64,000 nt of DNA from Microvirga vignae (GTDB lineage Bacteria; Pseudomonadota; Alphaproteobacteria; Rhizobiales; Beijerinckiaceae). The stretch covers positions 87,708 through 151,707 of the forward strand of contig NZ_LCYG01000042.1 of the NCBI RefSeq assembly GCF_001017175.1, in the 5' to 3' direction. Shown piece after piece: positions 11,191 to 19,163 of the stretch. The notes under the pieces were generated by a model. It searched no databases. It saw only the letters and a list, made by a program, of their open reading frames with translations, and was not told the DNA's origin. The position numbers were made by a program, and so were the translations under genes. Numbering within the stretch: position 1 is the stretch's first letter; each line of letters opens with the position of its first letter.

Positions 11191-11766
11191 TCACAGTTCC
11201 AGGACGGCGACCTCGCAATTGCCAAGGGATTGGCCCGTCAGCCTGCCGAAGAAAGTGCCGTGGCCGACGACGGCAATCAGCCGCTCGGGCCGCCGGGCGA
11301 GCCAGTGCCGGAACTCCATCACCCGTCCCTCGAAGATGTGACTGGGCTCATAGACGAATCCGCGCGGGTCCGGCTCTCCCTCATTGTGCCACCAGACCTC
11401 GTCGAGATGATCAAAGGCGAGATGCGGAAAGTCCTGCACGAGAAGGGACGGCGCCCGGCCCACATCGCAGCTGCTCTCCAGGTGCTCCCGGTGGAGGCAC
11501 TCGATGTGGATCGGCGGCTTGGCCGGGTGGTTGCCAAAGAGCCCCAGGGTGGTCTGAATCGCTCGGGTCAGCGGCGAGGTGACGACCAGCTCGTAAGCAT
11601 ATTGCCGCAGATCGGGGGCCCGCTCCGCCACCTGCCTGCGGCCAAGCTCGGTGAGGGGGGCATCGAAATGCAGCGGGTCCTCCCCGGTCTCGGCGAAATG
11701 AGCATTGAAGGTCGATTGGCCGTGGCGGATGCAGTGAACGATCTTGGGCATGGGGCTCTCGGACAT
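11191..11766 (-). CDS. histidine phosphatase (phosphoglycerate mutase-like) superfamily protein
   Basis: 191 residues from the ATG at 11766 (MSESPMPKIVHCIRHGQST); the frame is open for 46 more codons, but that extension looks non-family. The RHG motif holds the phospho-acceptor His15, Arg14 precedes it, TSPLTRAIQTT carries the second active-site Arg, and VVGHGTFF near the end gives the second catalytic His. Such proteins hydrolyse phosphate esters of small molecules; the substrate is unknown. An internal ATG at 11751 is another possible start. It is convergent with nothing and lies upstream of the atp operon on the same strand, 212 bp away. Confidence 0.85.
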   Translation of the reverse strand: MSESPMPKIVHCIRHGQSTFNAHFAETGEDPLHFDAPLTELGRRQVAERAPDLRQYAYELVVTSPLTRAIQTTLGLFGNHPAKPPIHIECLHREHLESSCDVGRAPSLLVQDFPHLAFDHLDEVWWHNEGEPDPRGFVYEPSHIFEGRVMEFRHWLARRPERLIAVVGHGTFFGRLTGQSLGNCEVAVLEL

Positions 11767-11921
11767 AGGTCTTCTTGCGCCTGCTATCGACCACAAAAAC
11801 ACATTTCCGTCGACCCAATTGAGGTAGTCCGCCACACCTGTGCTTTTGCGCACTTGAGAAGCCGGAGCCGGGCTCCACCCTAACGCATGGTTAACACGAG
11901 GCATCGCCTGAGGACGCTCCC

Positions 11922-12140
11922 ATGCGCTTGTTCGCCACCATTACCCTGCTCGCTCTGGGGCTGTTCTGGAGCTACCCGTTCTTCGCTCCGGAGATCGAAA
12001 AGGCTGTGCGCAACAATGTCACGCCGGCGCCGCGTGGCGGGGAACCCGTTCTCGTGCTCGCGCCTGCGGATTTCCGGGTGCAGCCAAGGGAAACCGTCGC
12101 GGCCCGGCTTACAGGAAGCTCTGAGGATCCACGTCAATAG
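11922..12140 (+). CDS. small exported or membrane-anchored hypothetical protein
   Basis: 72 residues. GAGGAC lies 8-9 bases before the ATG, a good ribosome-binding site. Residues 3-22 are hydrophobic (LFATITLLALGLFWSYPFFA), so it is a signal peptide or single membrane anchor followed by a short soluble tail. It is not a family I recognise. Its last 32 bases overlap the 3' end of priA on the other strand, which is odd for a real gene. Its ribosome-binding site and export-like N-terminus favour it being real. Confidence 0.5.
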   Translation: MRLFATITLLALGLFWSYPFFAPEIEKAVRNNVTPAPRGGEPVLVLAPADFRVQPRETVAARLTGSSEDPRQ

Positions 12141-14271
12141 AGACGCGGGTATTGCCTTTCACCTTCGGACAGCGGGCGAGCCAAGAGCGCAAATAGCCCT
12201 GCAGATCGACCTCTCGCTCCGTCTTCACCAGCAACCGATAGCGATAGCGGCCCCGGATGAGGGCGAGCGGCGCCTCGGCGGGGCCGAGCACCATGACCCC
12301 GGGTGGCGGCTCCGTCACCATGGCCATGGCCCGGGCATGGGCCTCGGCGACCTCGCGCTCCTCCGCCGAGATGATAAGAGAGGCAAGCCGCCCAAAGGGC
12401 GGAAGCCCCGCCATTTCGCGAACGCGCGTCTCCTCCTCGTAGAATCGCTCAGCATCGCCCGAGACCAGGGCTGCGATCACCGGGTGCTCCGGCTGCCAAG
12501 TCTGGACGAGCGCTCGCCCCGGCTTTTCGCCGCGCCCGGCGCGACCCGTGACCTGCTGGAGCATCTGGAAGGTGCGCTCCGCCGCGCGGGGGTCGCCGGA
12601 GGTCAGGCCGATATCGGCATCGAGCACACCCACCAGCGTCATGAGCGGGAAATTGTGCCCCTTGGCCACGAGCTGCGTTCCGATGACGATATCGACCTCG
12701 CCGGCCGCAATCGCCGCGAGTTCCGTGCGCAGCCGCTCGGTGCCGCCGGGAAAGTCGCTGGAGAGCACGATGGAGCGCTTGTCCGGAAAGAGCTCCGCCA
12801 CTTCCTCCGCGATTCGCTCCACACCCGGACCGCAGGGCACCAGCGAATCGATGCTGCCGCATTCCACGCAGGCTTGAGGCGTGCGCTCCACATGCCCGCA
12901 ATGGTGACAGACGAGGGAGCGCCGGAAACGGTGCTCCACGAGCCAGGCCGAGCAGTTGGGGCATTCGTAGCGATGCGCACAGGCACGGCAGAGAGTGAGG
13001 GGCGCATAGCCGCGCCGGTTGAGGAAGAGCAGCGCCTGCTCGCCGCGACCGACCGTCTCCTCGACCGAGGCGACGAGGGTGGGCGAAAGCCAACGACCTT
13101 TTGGAATCTGCTCCCGTCGCAGATCGATGGCGCGAATCTGCGGCATGGAGCGCCCGCCGAAACGCTCTGGCAGCTTCACGTAGCGATAGCGCCCCCGCTC
13201 CACATTCACGCGGCTCTCGATGGAGGGCGTGGCAGAGGCGAGCACCACCATGGCATTCTCAATCTTGCCCCGCACCACCGCCATGTCGCGGGCGTGGTAG
13301 TGCACGCCGTCATCCTGCTTGTAGGCGGTCTCGTGCTCCTCATCGACCACAATGAGCGATAAATTGGCGTAAGGCAGGAACAGCGCCGAGCGCGCGCCCG
13401 CCACCACCTTCACCTCGCCTGAGGCAATCGCAGCGTAAAGCCGCTCGCGCTTGCGGCCCGTGACGCCTGAATGCCAGGTGGCGGGCTTCACGCCGAAACG
13501 CGCCGCGAATCGGTCGAGGAACTGCGCGGTGAGCGCGATTTCCGGCATGAGGATCAGCGCCTGCTTGCCCTGCCGCACGGCCTCGGCCACCGCCTCGAAA
13601 TAGACTTCCGTTTTGCCTGAGCCCGTCACGCCTTCGAGGAGGATCACAGGCGGATGCGCCTCATGCATCGCAGCGGCGATCTCGCCAGCGGCGTCACGTT
13701 GACCGTCAGAAAGCGTGGTGTCACCGAAAGCGGGATTGGGGAGGCCCGCCACCGGCTCCTGCAGCAGGGATAGGGTTTCGAGCACACCTTCGTCGATCAG
13801 CCCATCGACGACACTTGCGCTGACGCCGGCCGCATGGGCGATCTCGCTCTTCAGGCGCACGACGCCATCCTGCGCGGCTTGGATCACCTTCTGCCGTGCG
13901 GGCGTCATGCGCTTTGGCAAGTTCGCCGTGAGCCTGACGCCGATACGCACGATTTCCGAACGATCCGGATCTGGAAACTTCAGGCTCATAGCGAGGGCAG
14001 AGCCCTTGGGGGCGAGCGTGTACCAGGACACCCAGTCGATGAACTTGCGCATTTTGGGCGATAGGTTCGGGCCTTCGAGGGTGCCCGTAATCTTCTTGAA
14101 ATTGCCACCCTGCCCTTCGCGCAAGCCCCAGACGACGCCCGCCACCTCGCGGGTGGCCAACGGCACCTGCACCACGTCGCCCTCCTCGAGCGCGAGGCCA
14201 TCCGGTACGGCATAGGAATAGGCCGTGTCCAGCGCCAGCGGGATGAGGACATCGGCGATGCGGCTTGTCAT
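12109..14271 (-). CDS. priA: primosomal protein N' (PriA), replication restart helicase
   Basis: 720 residues, close to E. coli PriA (732). An N-terminal 3'-DNA-binding domain is followed by the superfamily 2 helicase: Walker A in GVTGSGKTEVYFEAVAEA at about residue 215, the DEEHE box, ASATPSIES and GRAGRGEKPGR. The two zinc-binding sites are complete: CRACAHRYECPNC and CHHCGHVERTPQACVECG. It reloads DnaB at stalled forks. It is divergent from xerC, a layout common in Hyphomicrobiales. Its 3' end overlaps a small plus-strand gene. Confidence 0.97.
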   Translation of the reverse strand: MTSRIADVLIPLALDTAYSYAVPDGLALEEGDVVQVPLATREVAGVVWGLREGQGGNFKKITGTLEGPNLSPKMRKFIDWVSWYTLAPKGSALAMSLKFPDPDRSEIVRIGVRLTANLPKRMTPARQKVIQAAQDGVVRLKSEIAHAAGVSASVVDGLIDEGVLETLSLLQEPVAGLPNPAFGDTTLSDGQRDAAGEIAAAMHEAHPPVILLEGVTGSGKTEVYFEAVAEAVRQGKQALILMPEIALTAQFLDRFAARFGVKPATWHSGVTGRKRERLYAAIASGEVKVVAGARSALFLPYANLSLIVVDEEHETAYKQDDGVHYHARDMAVVRGKIENAMVVLASATPSIESRVNVERGRYRYVKLPERFGGRSMPQIRAIDLRREQIPKGRWLSPTLVASVEETVGRGEQALLFLNRRGYAPLTLCRACAHRYECPNCSAWLVEHRFRRSLVCHHCGHVERTPQACVECGSIDSLVPCGPGVERIAEEVAELFPDKRSIVLSSDFPGGTERLRTELAAIAAGEVDIVIGTQLVAKGHNFPLMTLVGVLDADIGLTSGDPRAAERTFQMLQQVTGRAGRGEKPGRALVQTWQPEHPVIAALVSGDAERFYEEETRVREMAGLPPFGRLASLIISAEEREVAEAHARAMAMVTEPPPGVMVLGPAEAPLALIRGRYRYRLLVKTEREVDLQGYLRSWLARCPKVKGNTRVSIDVDPQSFL

Positions 14272-14328
14272 TCGAAAGGAGTTAACCTGTGGCTGTTACT
14301 TTTGTCTGCCCTTGCATATAGCGGCGCC

Positions 14329-15324
14329 ATGTCAAAGAACGAAATGTCAAACAGCGACGCACAGAAGGCCCTCGATCTCGCCCTGCCCGGCGCAGAGGAT
14401 ACCCGCCGGGAGGTGATGGCGTGGCTCAACGGTCTTGCGAAAGAGCGCAGGCTCTCGCCGAAGACCGTTGAGGCCTATGCCCGCGATATCCGGCAGTTCC
14501 TGGCCTTCCTCACCGAACATCTCGGCGAGAAGCCCACTGTCAAAGGCGTGCTGGGCTTGAAGCCTCTCGATATCCGCTCGTTTCTGGCCTCGCGCCGCAT
14601 GAATGCGGTGGGAAGCCGCTCGCTCATGCGCCAGCTCGCGGCTTTGCGCTCCTTCGCGCGCCATCTCGAACGGGAGGGCCATGGCACGGCCTCGGCTTTT
14701 GCAGCGATTCGCACGCCGAAGGTGGACAAGAACCTGCCGCGCCCCCTCTCTGCCTCCTCCGCCGTTGCGGTGACGGACAAGGAAACGCGAGCGTCGGACG
14801 ATCGCAAACCGTGGATCCTGGCGCGCGATGCCGCCGTGCTCTCGCTTCTTTACGGCGCAGGTCTGCGTATTTCCGAAGCGCTTGGTCTCCACCGCCGCGA
14901 TGCGCCGGTGAACGGCATCGATTCGATCACGGTGACAGGCAAGGGCGGCAAGGTGCGCAGCGTTCCCGTGATTCCACCGATCCAGCGGGCGGTGGAGGAG
15001 TATCTGCACCTCTGTCCCTATGCGATTCCTCCGGAAGGCCCGCTTTTCGTCGGCGCGCGCGGCGGGCCGCTCTCGCCGCGCATCATTCAGCTGGCAGTCG
15101 AAGAGCTGCGCGGCGCTCTGGGTCTGCCCGATAGCGCGACACCTCACGCTCTGCGCCACTCCTTCGCCACGCATCTGCTTGCCAAAGGCGGCGACCTGCG
15201 TGGTATCCAGGAACTCCTGGGCCATGCATCGCTCTCGACGACGCAGCTCTACACGAAGGTGGATGCGGCACGATTGATGGATGCGTTCAACGCGGCGCAT
15301 CCAAGGGCAAGGGTAAAGCAGTAA
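14329..15324 (+). CDS. xerC: tyrosine recombinase XerC
   Basis: 331 residues from the ATG at 14329 (an ATG 15 bases later or a TTG at 14302 are alternatives; none has a strong ribosome-binding site). The N-terminal SAM-like DNA-binding domain is at residues about 25-120 (WLNGLAKERRLSPKTVEAYA). The catalytic domain carries LYGAGLRISEALGL (Arg), TGKGGKVR (Lys), HALRHSFATHLL (His and Arg), LGHASLSTTQLYT (His and the Tyr nucleophile). The central linker is somewhat long. XerC acts with XerD at dif to resolve chromosome dimers. No dif site was recognised in the window. Confidence 0.93.
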   Translation: MSKNEMSNSDAQKALDLALPGAEDTRREVMAWLNGLAKERRLSPKTVEAYARDIRQFLAFLTEHLGEKPTVKGVLGLKPLDIRSFLASRRMNAVGSRSLMRQLAALRSFARHLEREGHGTASAFAAIRTPKVDKNLPRPLSASSAVAVTDKETRASDDRKPWILARDAAVLSLLYGAGLRISEALGLHRRDAPVNGIDSITVTGKGGKVRSVPVIPPIQRAVEEYLHLCPYAIPPEGPLFVGARGGPLSPRIIQLAVEELRGALGLPDSATPHALRHSFATHLLAKGGDLRGIQELLGHASLSTTQLYTKVDAARLMDAFNAAHPRARVKQ

Positions 15325-15361
15325 GCGTCGTCACCGGCCTTGTGTCGGTAGTCCATGCCCT

Positions 15362-15390
15362 CGTCATCCCCGGGACAAGCTCAGGGATGG
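15362..15390. repeat. fragment of the type A palindromic repeat
   Basis: CGTCATCCCCGGGACAAGCTC followed by AGGGATGG resembles the left half of the repeats at 5146 and 24296. It lies between the convergent xerC and tdk genes, with a short imperfect CCC/GGG stem. Confidence 0.4.
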
Positions 15391-15408
15391 CGAGGAGATA
15401 GTGCAACT

Positions 15409-16035
15409 CTACTCGGCCGCCGCGACAGCCTCGGCCAGAAGCTGGCGTGCAGCAGGGCCGATATCGCCCTTCGTCCAGTGCGGGCGGCAGACGGAGACGT
15501 AGCGGCTCTCGCCACCCACTTCGATCACGGGGCCTGAACGCACGGCCTCGCCGTTGGGGTCGAACTTCAGGATCATCGTGGCCTTGCGGCCGCAATGGCA
15601 GAGCTGCTTGATTTCCTGGAAATCGTCAGCGAGCGCCATCATGGCCTGGATCGCCTCGCTGAACAGCGTACCGTACACGTTGTTCTTCAAGCCATAGGCC
15701 ATGACGGGAATGCCCAGTTCATCGACGATCCAGGCGAGCTGGCGAACCTGCTCCGCCGTCATGAACTGAACCTCGTCGATGAGGACCGCGGTCACCTTCT
15801 TCCTGGCGTGCTCCGCGGCCACGATGGCGCCGATCGCCTCGTCCTTCCTCAGGACCGTCGCATCGGCTTCGATGCCGATGCGCGATCTCACCTTGCCGAC
15901 GCCGAAGCGGTCGTCGATGGGACTCGTGAACAGCAGCACGTGGCCGCCGTTCTCGATGTAGTTGTGACGAACCTGCAGGAGATGCGTGGTCTTGCCTGCG
16001 TTCATCACCGAGTAGAGGAAGTGAAGTTTTGCCAT
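15409..16035 (-). CDS. tdk: thymidine kinase
   Basis: 208 residues and similar along its length to E. coli Tdk: the P-loop version MNAGKTTHLL at residues 11-20, DDRFG near 41, LIDEVQFMT (the DExQF box) near 95, and the zinc-site cysteines in CHCGRKA and VSVCRPH. It phosphorylates thymidine and deoxyuridine in salvage. It lies 9 bp after lpd on the same strand and could be co-transcribed with the 2-oxoglutarate dehydrogenase genes, though there is no functional link. Its 3' end faces xerC. Confidence 0.95.
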   Translation of the reverse strand: MAKLHFLYSVMNAGKTTHLLQVRHNYIENGGHVLLFTSPIDDRFGVGKVRSRIGIEADATVLRKDEAIGAIVAAEHARKKVTAVLIDEVQFMTAEQVRQLAWIVDELGIPVMAYGLKNNVYGTLFSEAIQAMMALADDFQEIKQLCHCGRKATMILKFDPNGEAVRSGPVIEVGGESRYVSVCRPHWTKGDIGPAARQLLAEAVAAAE

Positions 16036-16044
16036 GAATCCATA

Positions 16045-17445
16045 TTACATATGGATGGCGCGCTTCTCCACTGCGAGTGCGGCTTCCTTCACAGCTTCCG
16101 CAAGGGTTGGATGCGCGTGGCAGGTGCGGGCCATGTCCTCAGACGATGCACCGAACTCCATGGCGATGGCCGCCTCGTGAATGAGGTTGCCGGCCTCGGG
16201 GCCGATGATGTGCACGCCGAGCACCTTGTCGGTGGCGGCATCCGCGAGGATTTTCACGAAACCGTCCGTGGTGCGGTTCACCTTCGCGCGGCCGTTCGCC
16301 GTGAAGGGGAACTTGCCGGCGTTGTAGGCGATGCCCGCACCTTTGAGTTCCTCTTCGGTCTTTCCGACCGAAGCGACCTCGGGGAACGTATAGACGACGC
16401 TCGGGATCACGTCGTAGTTCACGTGGCCCGCTTTGCCGGCGAGGATCTCGGCGACGGCAACGCCCTCGTCCTCGGCCTTGTGCGCGAGCATCGGGCCTGC
16501 GATCACGTCGCCGATGGCATAGATGCCGGTGACATTCGTGGCGAAATGCGCGTCGGTCAGAACACGGCCGCGATTGTCCTTCTGTACGCCCACATGCTCC
16601 AGCCCCAGGCCTTCCGTGTAGGGCACCCGGCCGATGGCCACGAGCACGACGTCGGCCTCGAGGGTCTCGGCAGCGCCGCCCGCGGCAGGCTCGAAGGTGA
16701 GCGTCGCGCTTTTACTGGTCGTCTGAACGCCGGTGACCTTCGCGCCGAGCTTGAACTGGAAGCCCTGCTTGGAAAGGATGCGCTGGAAGTTCTTGGCGAT
16801 CTCGCCGTCCATGCCGGGCAGGATGCGGTCGAGATATTCGACGACAGTGACTTCAGCACCGAGGCGACGCCACACGGAGCCGAGCTCGAGGCCGATCACG
16901 CCCGCGCCGATGACCACGAGGCGCTTCGGCACGCTCTCGAGTTCGAGCGCGCCGGTGGAGGAGACCACCGCCTTCTCGTCGATCTCGATGCCGGGCAGAC
17001 GTGTCACGTCCGAGCCGGTGGCGATGAGGATGTTCTTCGTCTGCAGCAGCTGGTTGGAGCCGTCTTCGGCGGTCACTTCCACCTGACCGACGGCGGCGAT
17101 GCGGCCGGTGCCGATGAAGGCGTCGATCTTGTTCTTCTTCAGCAGGAACTCGACGCCCTTGGTATTGCCGTCGACACCCTCCTGCTTGAAGGCCTGCATC
17201 TTCTTCAGATCGAGTTTGGGCGCGCTGACGCCGATGCCGAGACCCTCGAAGTGATCACGTGCATCCTCGAACATGTGCGAGGCATGGAGCAGCGCTTTCG
17301 AGGGAATGCAGCCCACGTTGAGGCAGGTGCCGCCATGGGTCTTGCGCTTTTCGACGACGGCGGTCTTGAGGCCGAGCTGCGCGGCGCGGATGGCAGCCAC
17401 ATAGCCGCCGGGGCCGGTGCCGATGACAATGAGATCGTAGGACAT
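16045..17445 (-). CDS. lpdA: dihydrolipoyl dehydrogenase (E3)
   Basis: 466 residues. The FAD-binding [17 protein letters not shown] is at residues 9-25, the redox disulfide Cys41/Cys46 is in [13 protein letters not shown], the NAD-binding [13 protein letters not shown] is central, and the C-terminal HAHPTLAE holds the active-site His of the partner subunit. It reoxidises dihydrolipoamide of the 2-oxoglutarate dehydrogenase complex. It follows sucA and sucB on the same strand, but an unknown gene (17464-17871) is placed between sucB and lpdA. Confidence 0.97.
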   Translation of the reverse strand: MSYDLIVIGTGPGGYVAAIRAAQLGLKTAVVEKRKTHGGTCLNVGCIPSKALLHASHMFEDARDHFEGLGIGVSAPKLDLKKMQAFKQEGVDGNTKGVEFLLKKNKIDAFIGTGRIAAVGQVEVTAEDGSNQLLQTKNILIATGSDVTRLPGIEIDEKAVVSSTGALELESVPKRLVVIGAGVIGLELGSVWRRLGAEVTVVEYLDRILPGMDGEIAKNFQRILSKQGFQFKLGAKVTGVQTTSKSATLTFEPAAGGAAETLEADVVLVAIGRVPYTEGLGLEHVGVQKDNRGRVLTDAHFATNVTGIYAIGDVIAGPMLAHKAEDEGVAVAEILAGKAGHVNYDVIPSVVYTFPEVASVGKTEEELKGAGIAYNAGKFPFTANGRAKVNRTTDGFVKILADAATDKVLGVHIIGPEAGNLIHEAAIAMEFGASSEDMARTCHAHPTLAEAVKEAALAVEKRAIHM

Positions 17446-17463
17446 TGAGTTCTCCGTTACCGT

Positions 17464-17871
17464 CTATTCGTCACCATTTCCCCATTGGGATAGATCATCG
17501 ACAGGTCTTGGCATTCGCCCTTCGAGCTCTTGTCTGATCGTTTTTGGTGCCGCTGATTTTTCAGCCTCTATAACCCAGCTAAGATACCCACGCGGCCCAC
17601 CATTGAGATAAGGCGGTGGAGAAACTGGTTTGAAAACAGTGGGTAAGCGTTCTGTTAGCGAGATGTAGTTGAGCACGAACGCAAGCTCTTGAACAACGTG
17701 CCAAGCGAACTCGTGATCGATGTCAATATCAAGCTTGATGCTCCAAGAACCATCCTCATGAATCTGATGGCCCAGGACGCTCACAGCTGGAACACGTCCG
17801 AGGAACTCCTTGAGATCCTCGAACATGTCCTCTCTAGAACGACTATCTGGCATTCTTGATCTATCGATCAC
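17464..17871 (-). CDS. hypothetical protein inserted between sucB and lpdA
   Basis: Up to 135 residues. I do not recognise the family. The protein is acidic and soluble, with no signal peptide; it has an aromatic-rich tail region ([20 protein letters not shown]) and a [18 protein letters not shown] helix. Three starts are possible: GTG 17871, which overlaps the sucB stop as GTGA and would give translational coupling; ATG 17853; and ATG 17826 ([12 protein letters not shown]), two bases after AGAGAGG. Base composition is visibly more A/T-rich than the genes on both sides, which points to late arrival. The size and style recall small immunity-type proteins, but that is only an impression. Confidence 0.65.
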   Translation of the reverse strand: MIDRSRMPDSRSREDMFEDLKEFLGRVPAVSVLGHQIHEDGSWSIKLDIDIDHEFAWHVVQELAFVLNYISLTERLPTVFKPVSPPPYLNGGPRGYLSWVIEAEKSAAPKTIRQELEGRMPRPVDDLSQWGNGDE

Positions 17872-19100
17872 AGATCCAGAACGAGGCGAGCCGGATCTTC
17901 CAGGGCTTCCTTGACGCGCACGAGGAAGGTCACGGCTTCCTTGCCGTCGACGATGCGGTGATCATAGGAGAGCGCGAGATACATCATGGGGCGCACAACG
18001 ATCTGGCCGTTGCGGACCACCGGACGCTCCTCGATGCGGTGCATGCCGAGAATGCCCGATTGCGGCGCGTTGAGAATCGGGGTCGACATGAGCGAGCCGT
18101 AGATGCCGCCGTTGGTGATGGTGAAGGTGCCGCCCTGCATCTCCTCGATGCCGAGCTTGCCGTCACGGGCGCGCTTGCCGAAATCGGCGATGGTCTTCTC
18201 AATGCCGGCAACGGAGAGCAGGTCCGCGTCGCGCACCACCGGAACCACGAGGCCCTTCTCGGTGCCGACGGCAATGCCGATATGGTAGTAGTTCTTGTAG
18301 ACGATGTCCGTGCCGTCGATCTCGGCGTTCACCGCCGGCAGCTCCTTGAGAGCCTGGATCACGGCCTTGGTGAAGAAGCCCATGAAGCCGAGCTTCGTGC
18401 CGTGCTTCTTCTCGAACACGTCCTTGTACTGGCTCCGCAGCGACATGACTGCGCTCATGTCCACGTCATTGAACGTGGTGAGCATGGCGGCGGTGTTCTG
18501 AGCATCCTTCAGACGACGTGCGATGGTCTGGCGCAGCTTCGTCATCTTCACGCGCTCTTCGCGCTCGGCATCGACCGGAGCGGACGGAGCGCGCACGGAT
18601 ACCGGCGCGGCAGGTGCGGGAGCGGCAGCGCCGCCGGTGGCGATCGCAGCAAGCATGTCGCCCTTCGTCACGCGGCCATCCTTGCCCGTGCCGGCAACGC
18701 CTGCAGGGCTGACGCCGCTCTCGGCAGCGAGGCGCGCCACGGCCGGGCCGTGATCCTTCGCAGCGCCCGGAGCAGCCGGTGCCGGAGCGGCAGCAACTGG
18801 CGCCGGAGCAGCCTTCGGAGCCTCAGTCTTGGGAGCAGCGGCGGGAGCAGCAGCAGCAGCGCCGCCTTCGATCACGGAGCCGAGCACCGCGCCGGGAGAG
18901 ACCGTCTCGCCGTCCTTGGCGATGATATCGCCGAGGGTGCCGCTCGCCGGAGCGTTGACCTCGAGGGTGACCTTGTCGGTCTCGAGCTCGAGCACGGGCT
19001 CGTCTGCCTTCACGGGATCGCCGGGCTTCTTGAACCAGCGGCCAATGGTGGCCTCTGAAACGGATTCGCCGAGAGTGGGTACGCGGATTTCGGTTGCCAT
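17868..19100 (-). CDS. sucB: dihydrolipoyllysine succinyltransferase, E2 of 2-oxoglutarate dehydrogenase
   Basis: 410 residues. The lipoyl domain occupies residues 1-80 with the modified Lys43 in ETDKVTLEV. An Ala/Pro/Lys-rich linker (about 80-125) leads to the E1/E3-binding peripheral domain ([20 protein letters not shown]). A second flexible linker precedes the catalytic domain, which ends with [19 protein letters not shown] holding the catalytic His and Asp. It forms the core of the complex, moving succinyl groups to CoA. It lies 63 bp after sucA; a small GGGCTT/AAGCCC hairpin (19120-19135) is in that gap. Confidence 0.97.
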   Translation of the reverse strand: MATEIRVPTLGESVSEATIGRWFKKPGDPVKADEPVLELETDKVTLEVNAPASGTLGDIIAKDGETVSPGAVLGSVIEGGAAAAAPAAAPKTEAPKAAPAPVAAAPAPAAPGAAKDHGPAVARLAAESGVSPAGVAGTGKDGRVTKGDMLAAIATGGAAAPAPAAPVSVRAPSAPVDAEREERVKMTKLRQTIARRLKDAQNTAAMLTTFNDVDMSAVMSLRSQYKDVFEKKHGTKLGFMGFFTKAVIQALKELPAVNAEIDGTDIVYKNYYHIGIAVGTEKGLVVPVVRDADLLSVAGIEKTIADFGKRARDGKLGIEEMQGGTFTITNGGIYGSLMSTPILNAPQSGILGMHRIEERPVVRNGQIVVRPMMYLALSYDHRIVDGKEAVTFLVRVKEALEDPARLVLDL

Positions 19101-19163
19101 GATCGTTCTAGTCTTTTCAGGGCTTTTGTAAGCCCGGGGAAAGGATGAGAGCCTTCGCGGTCC

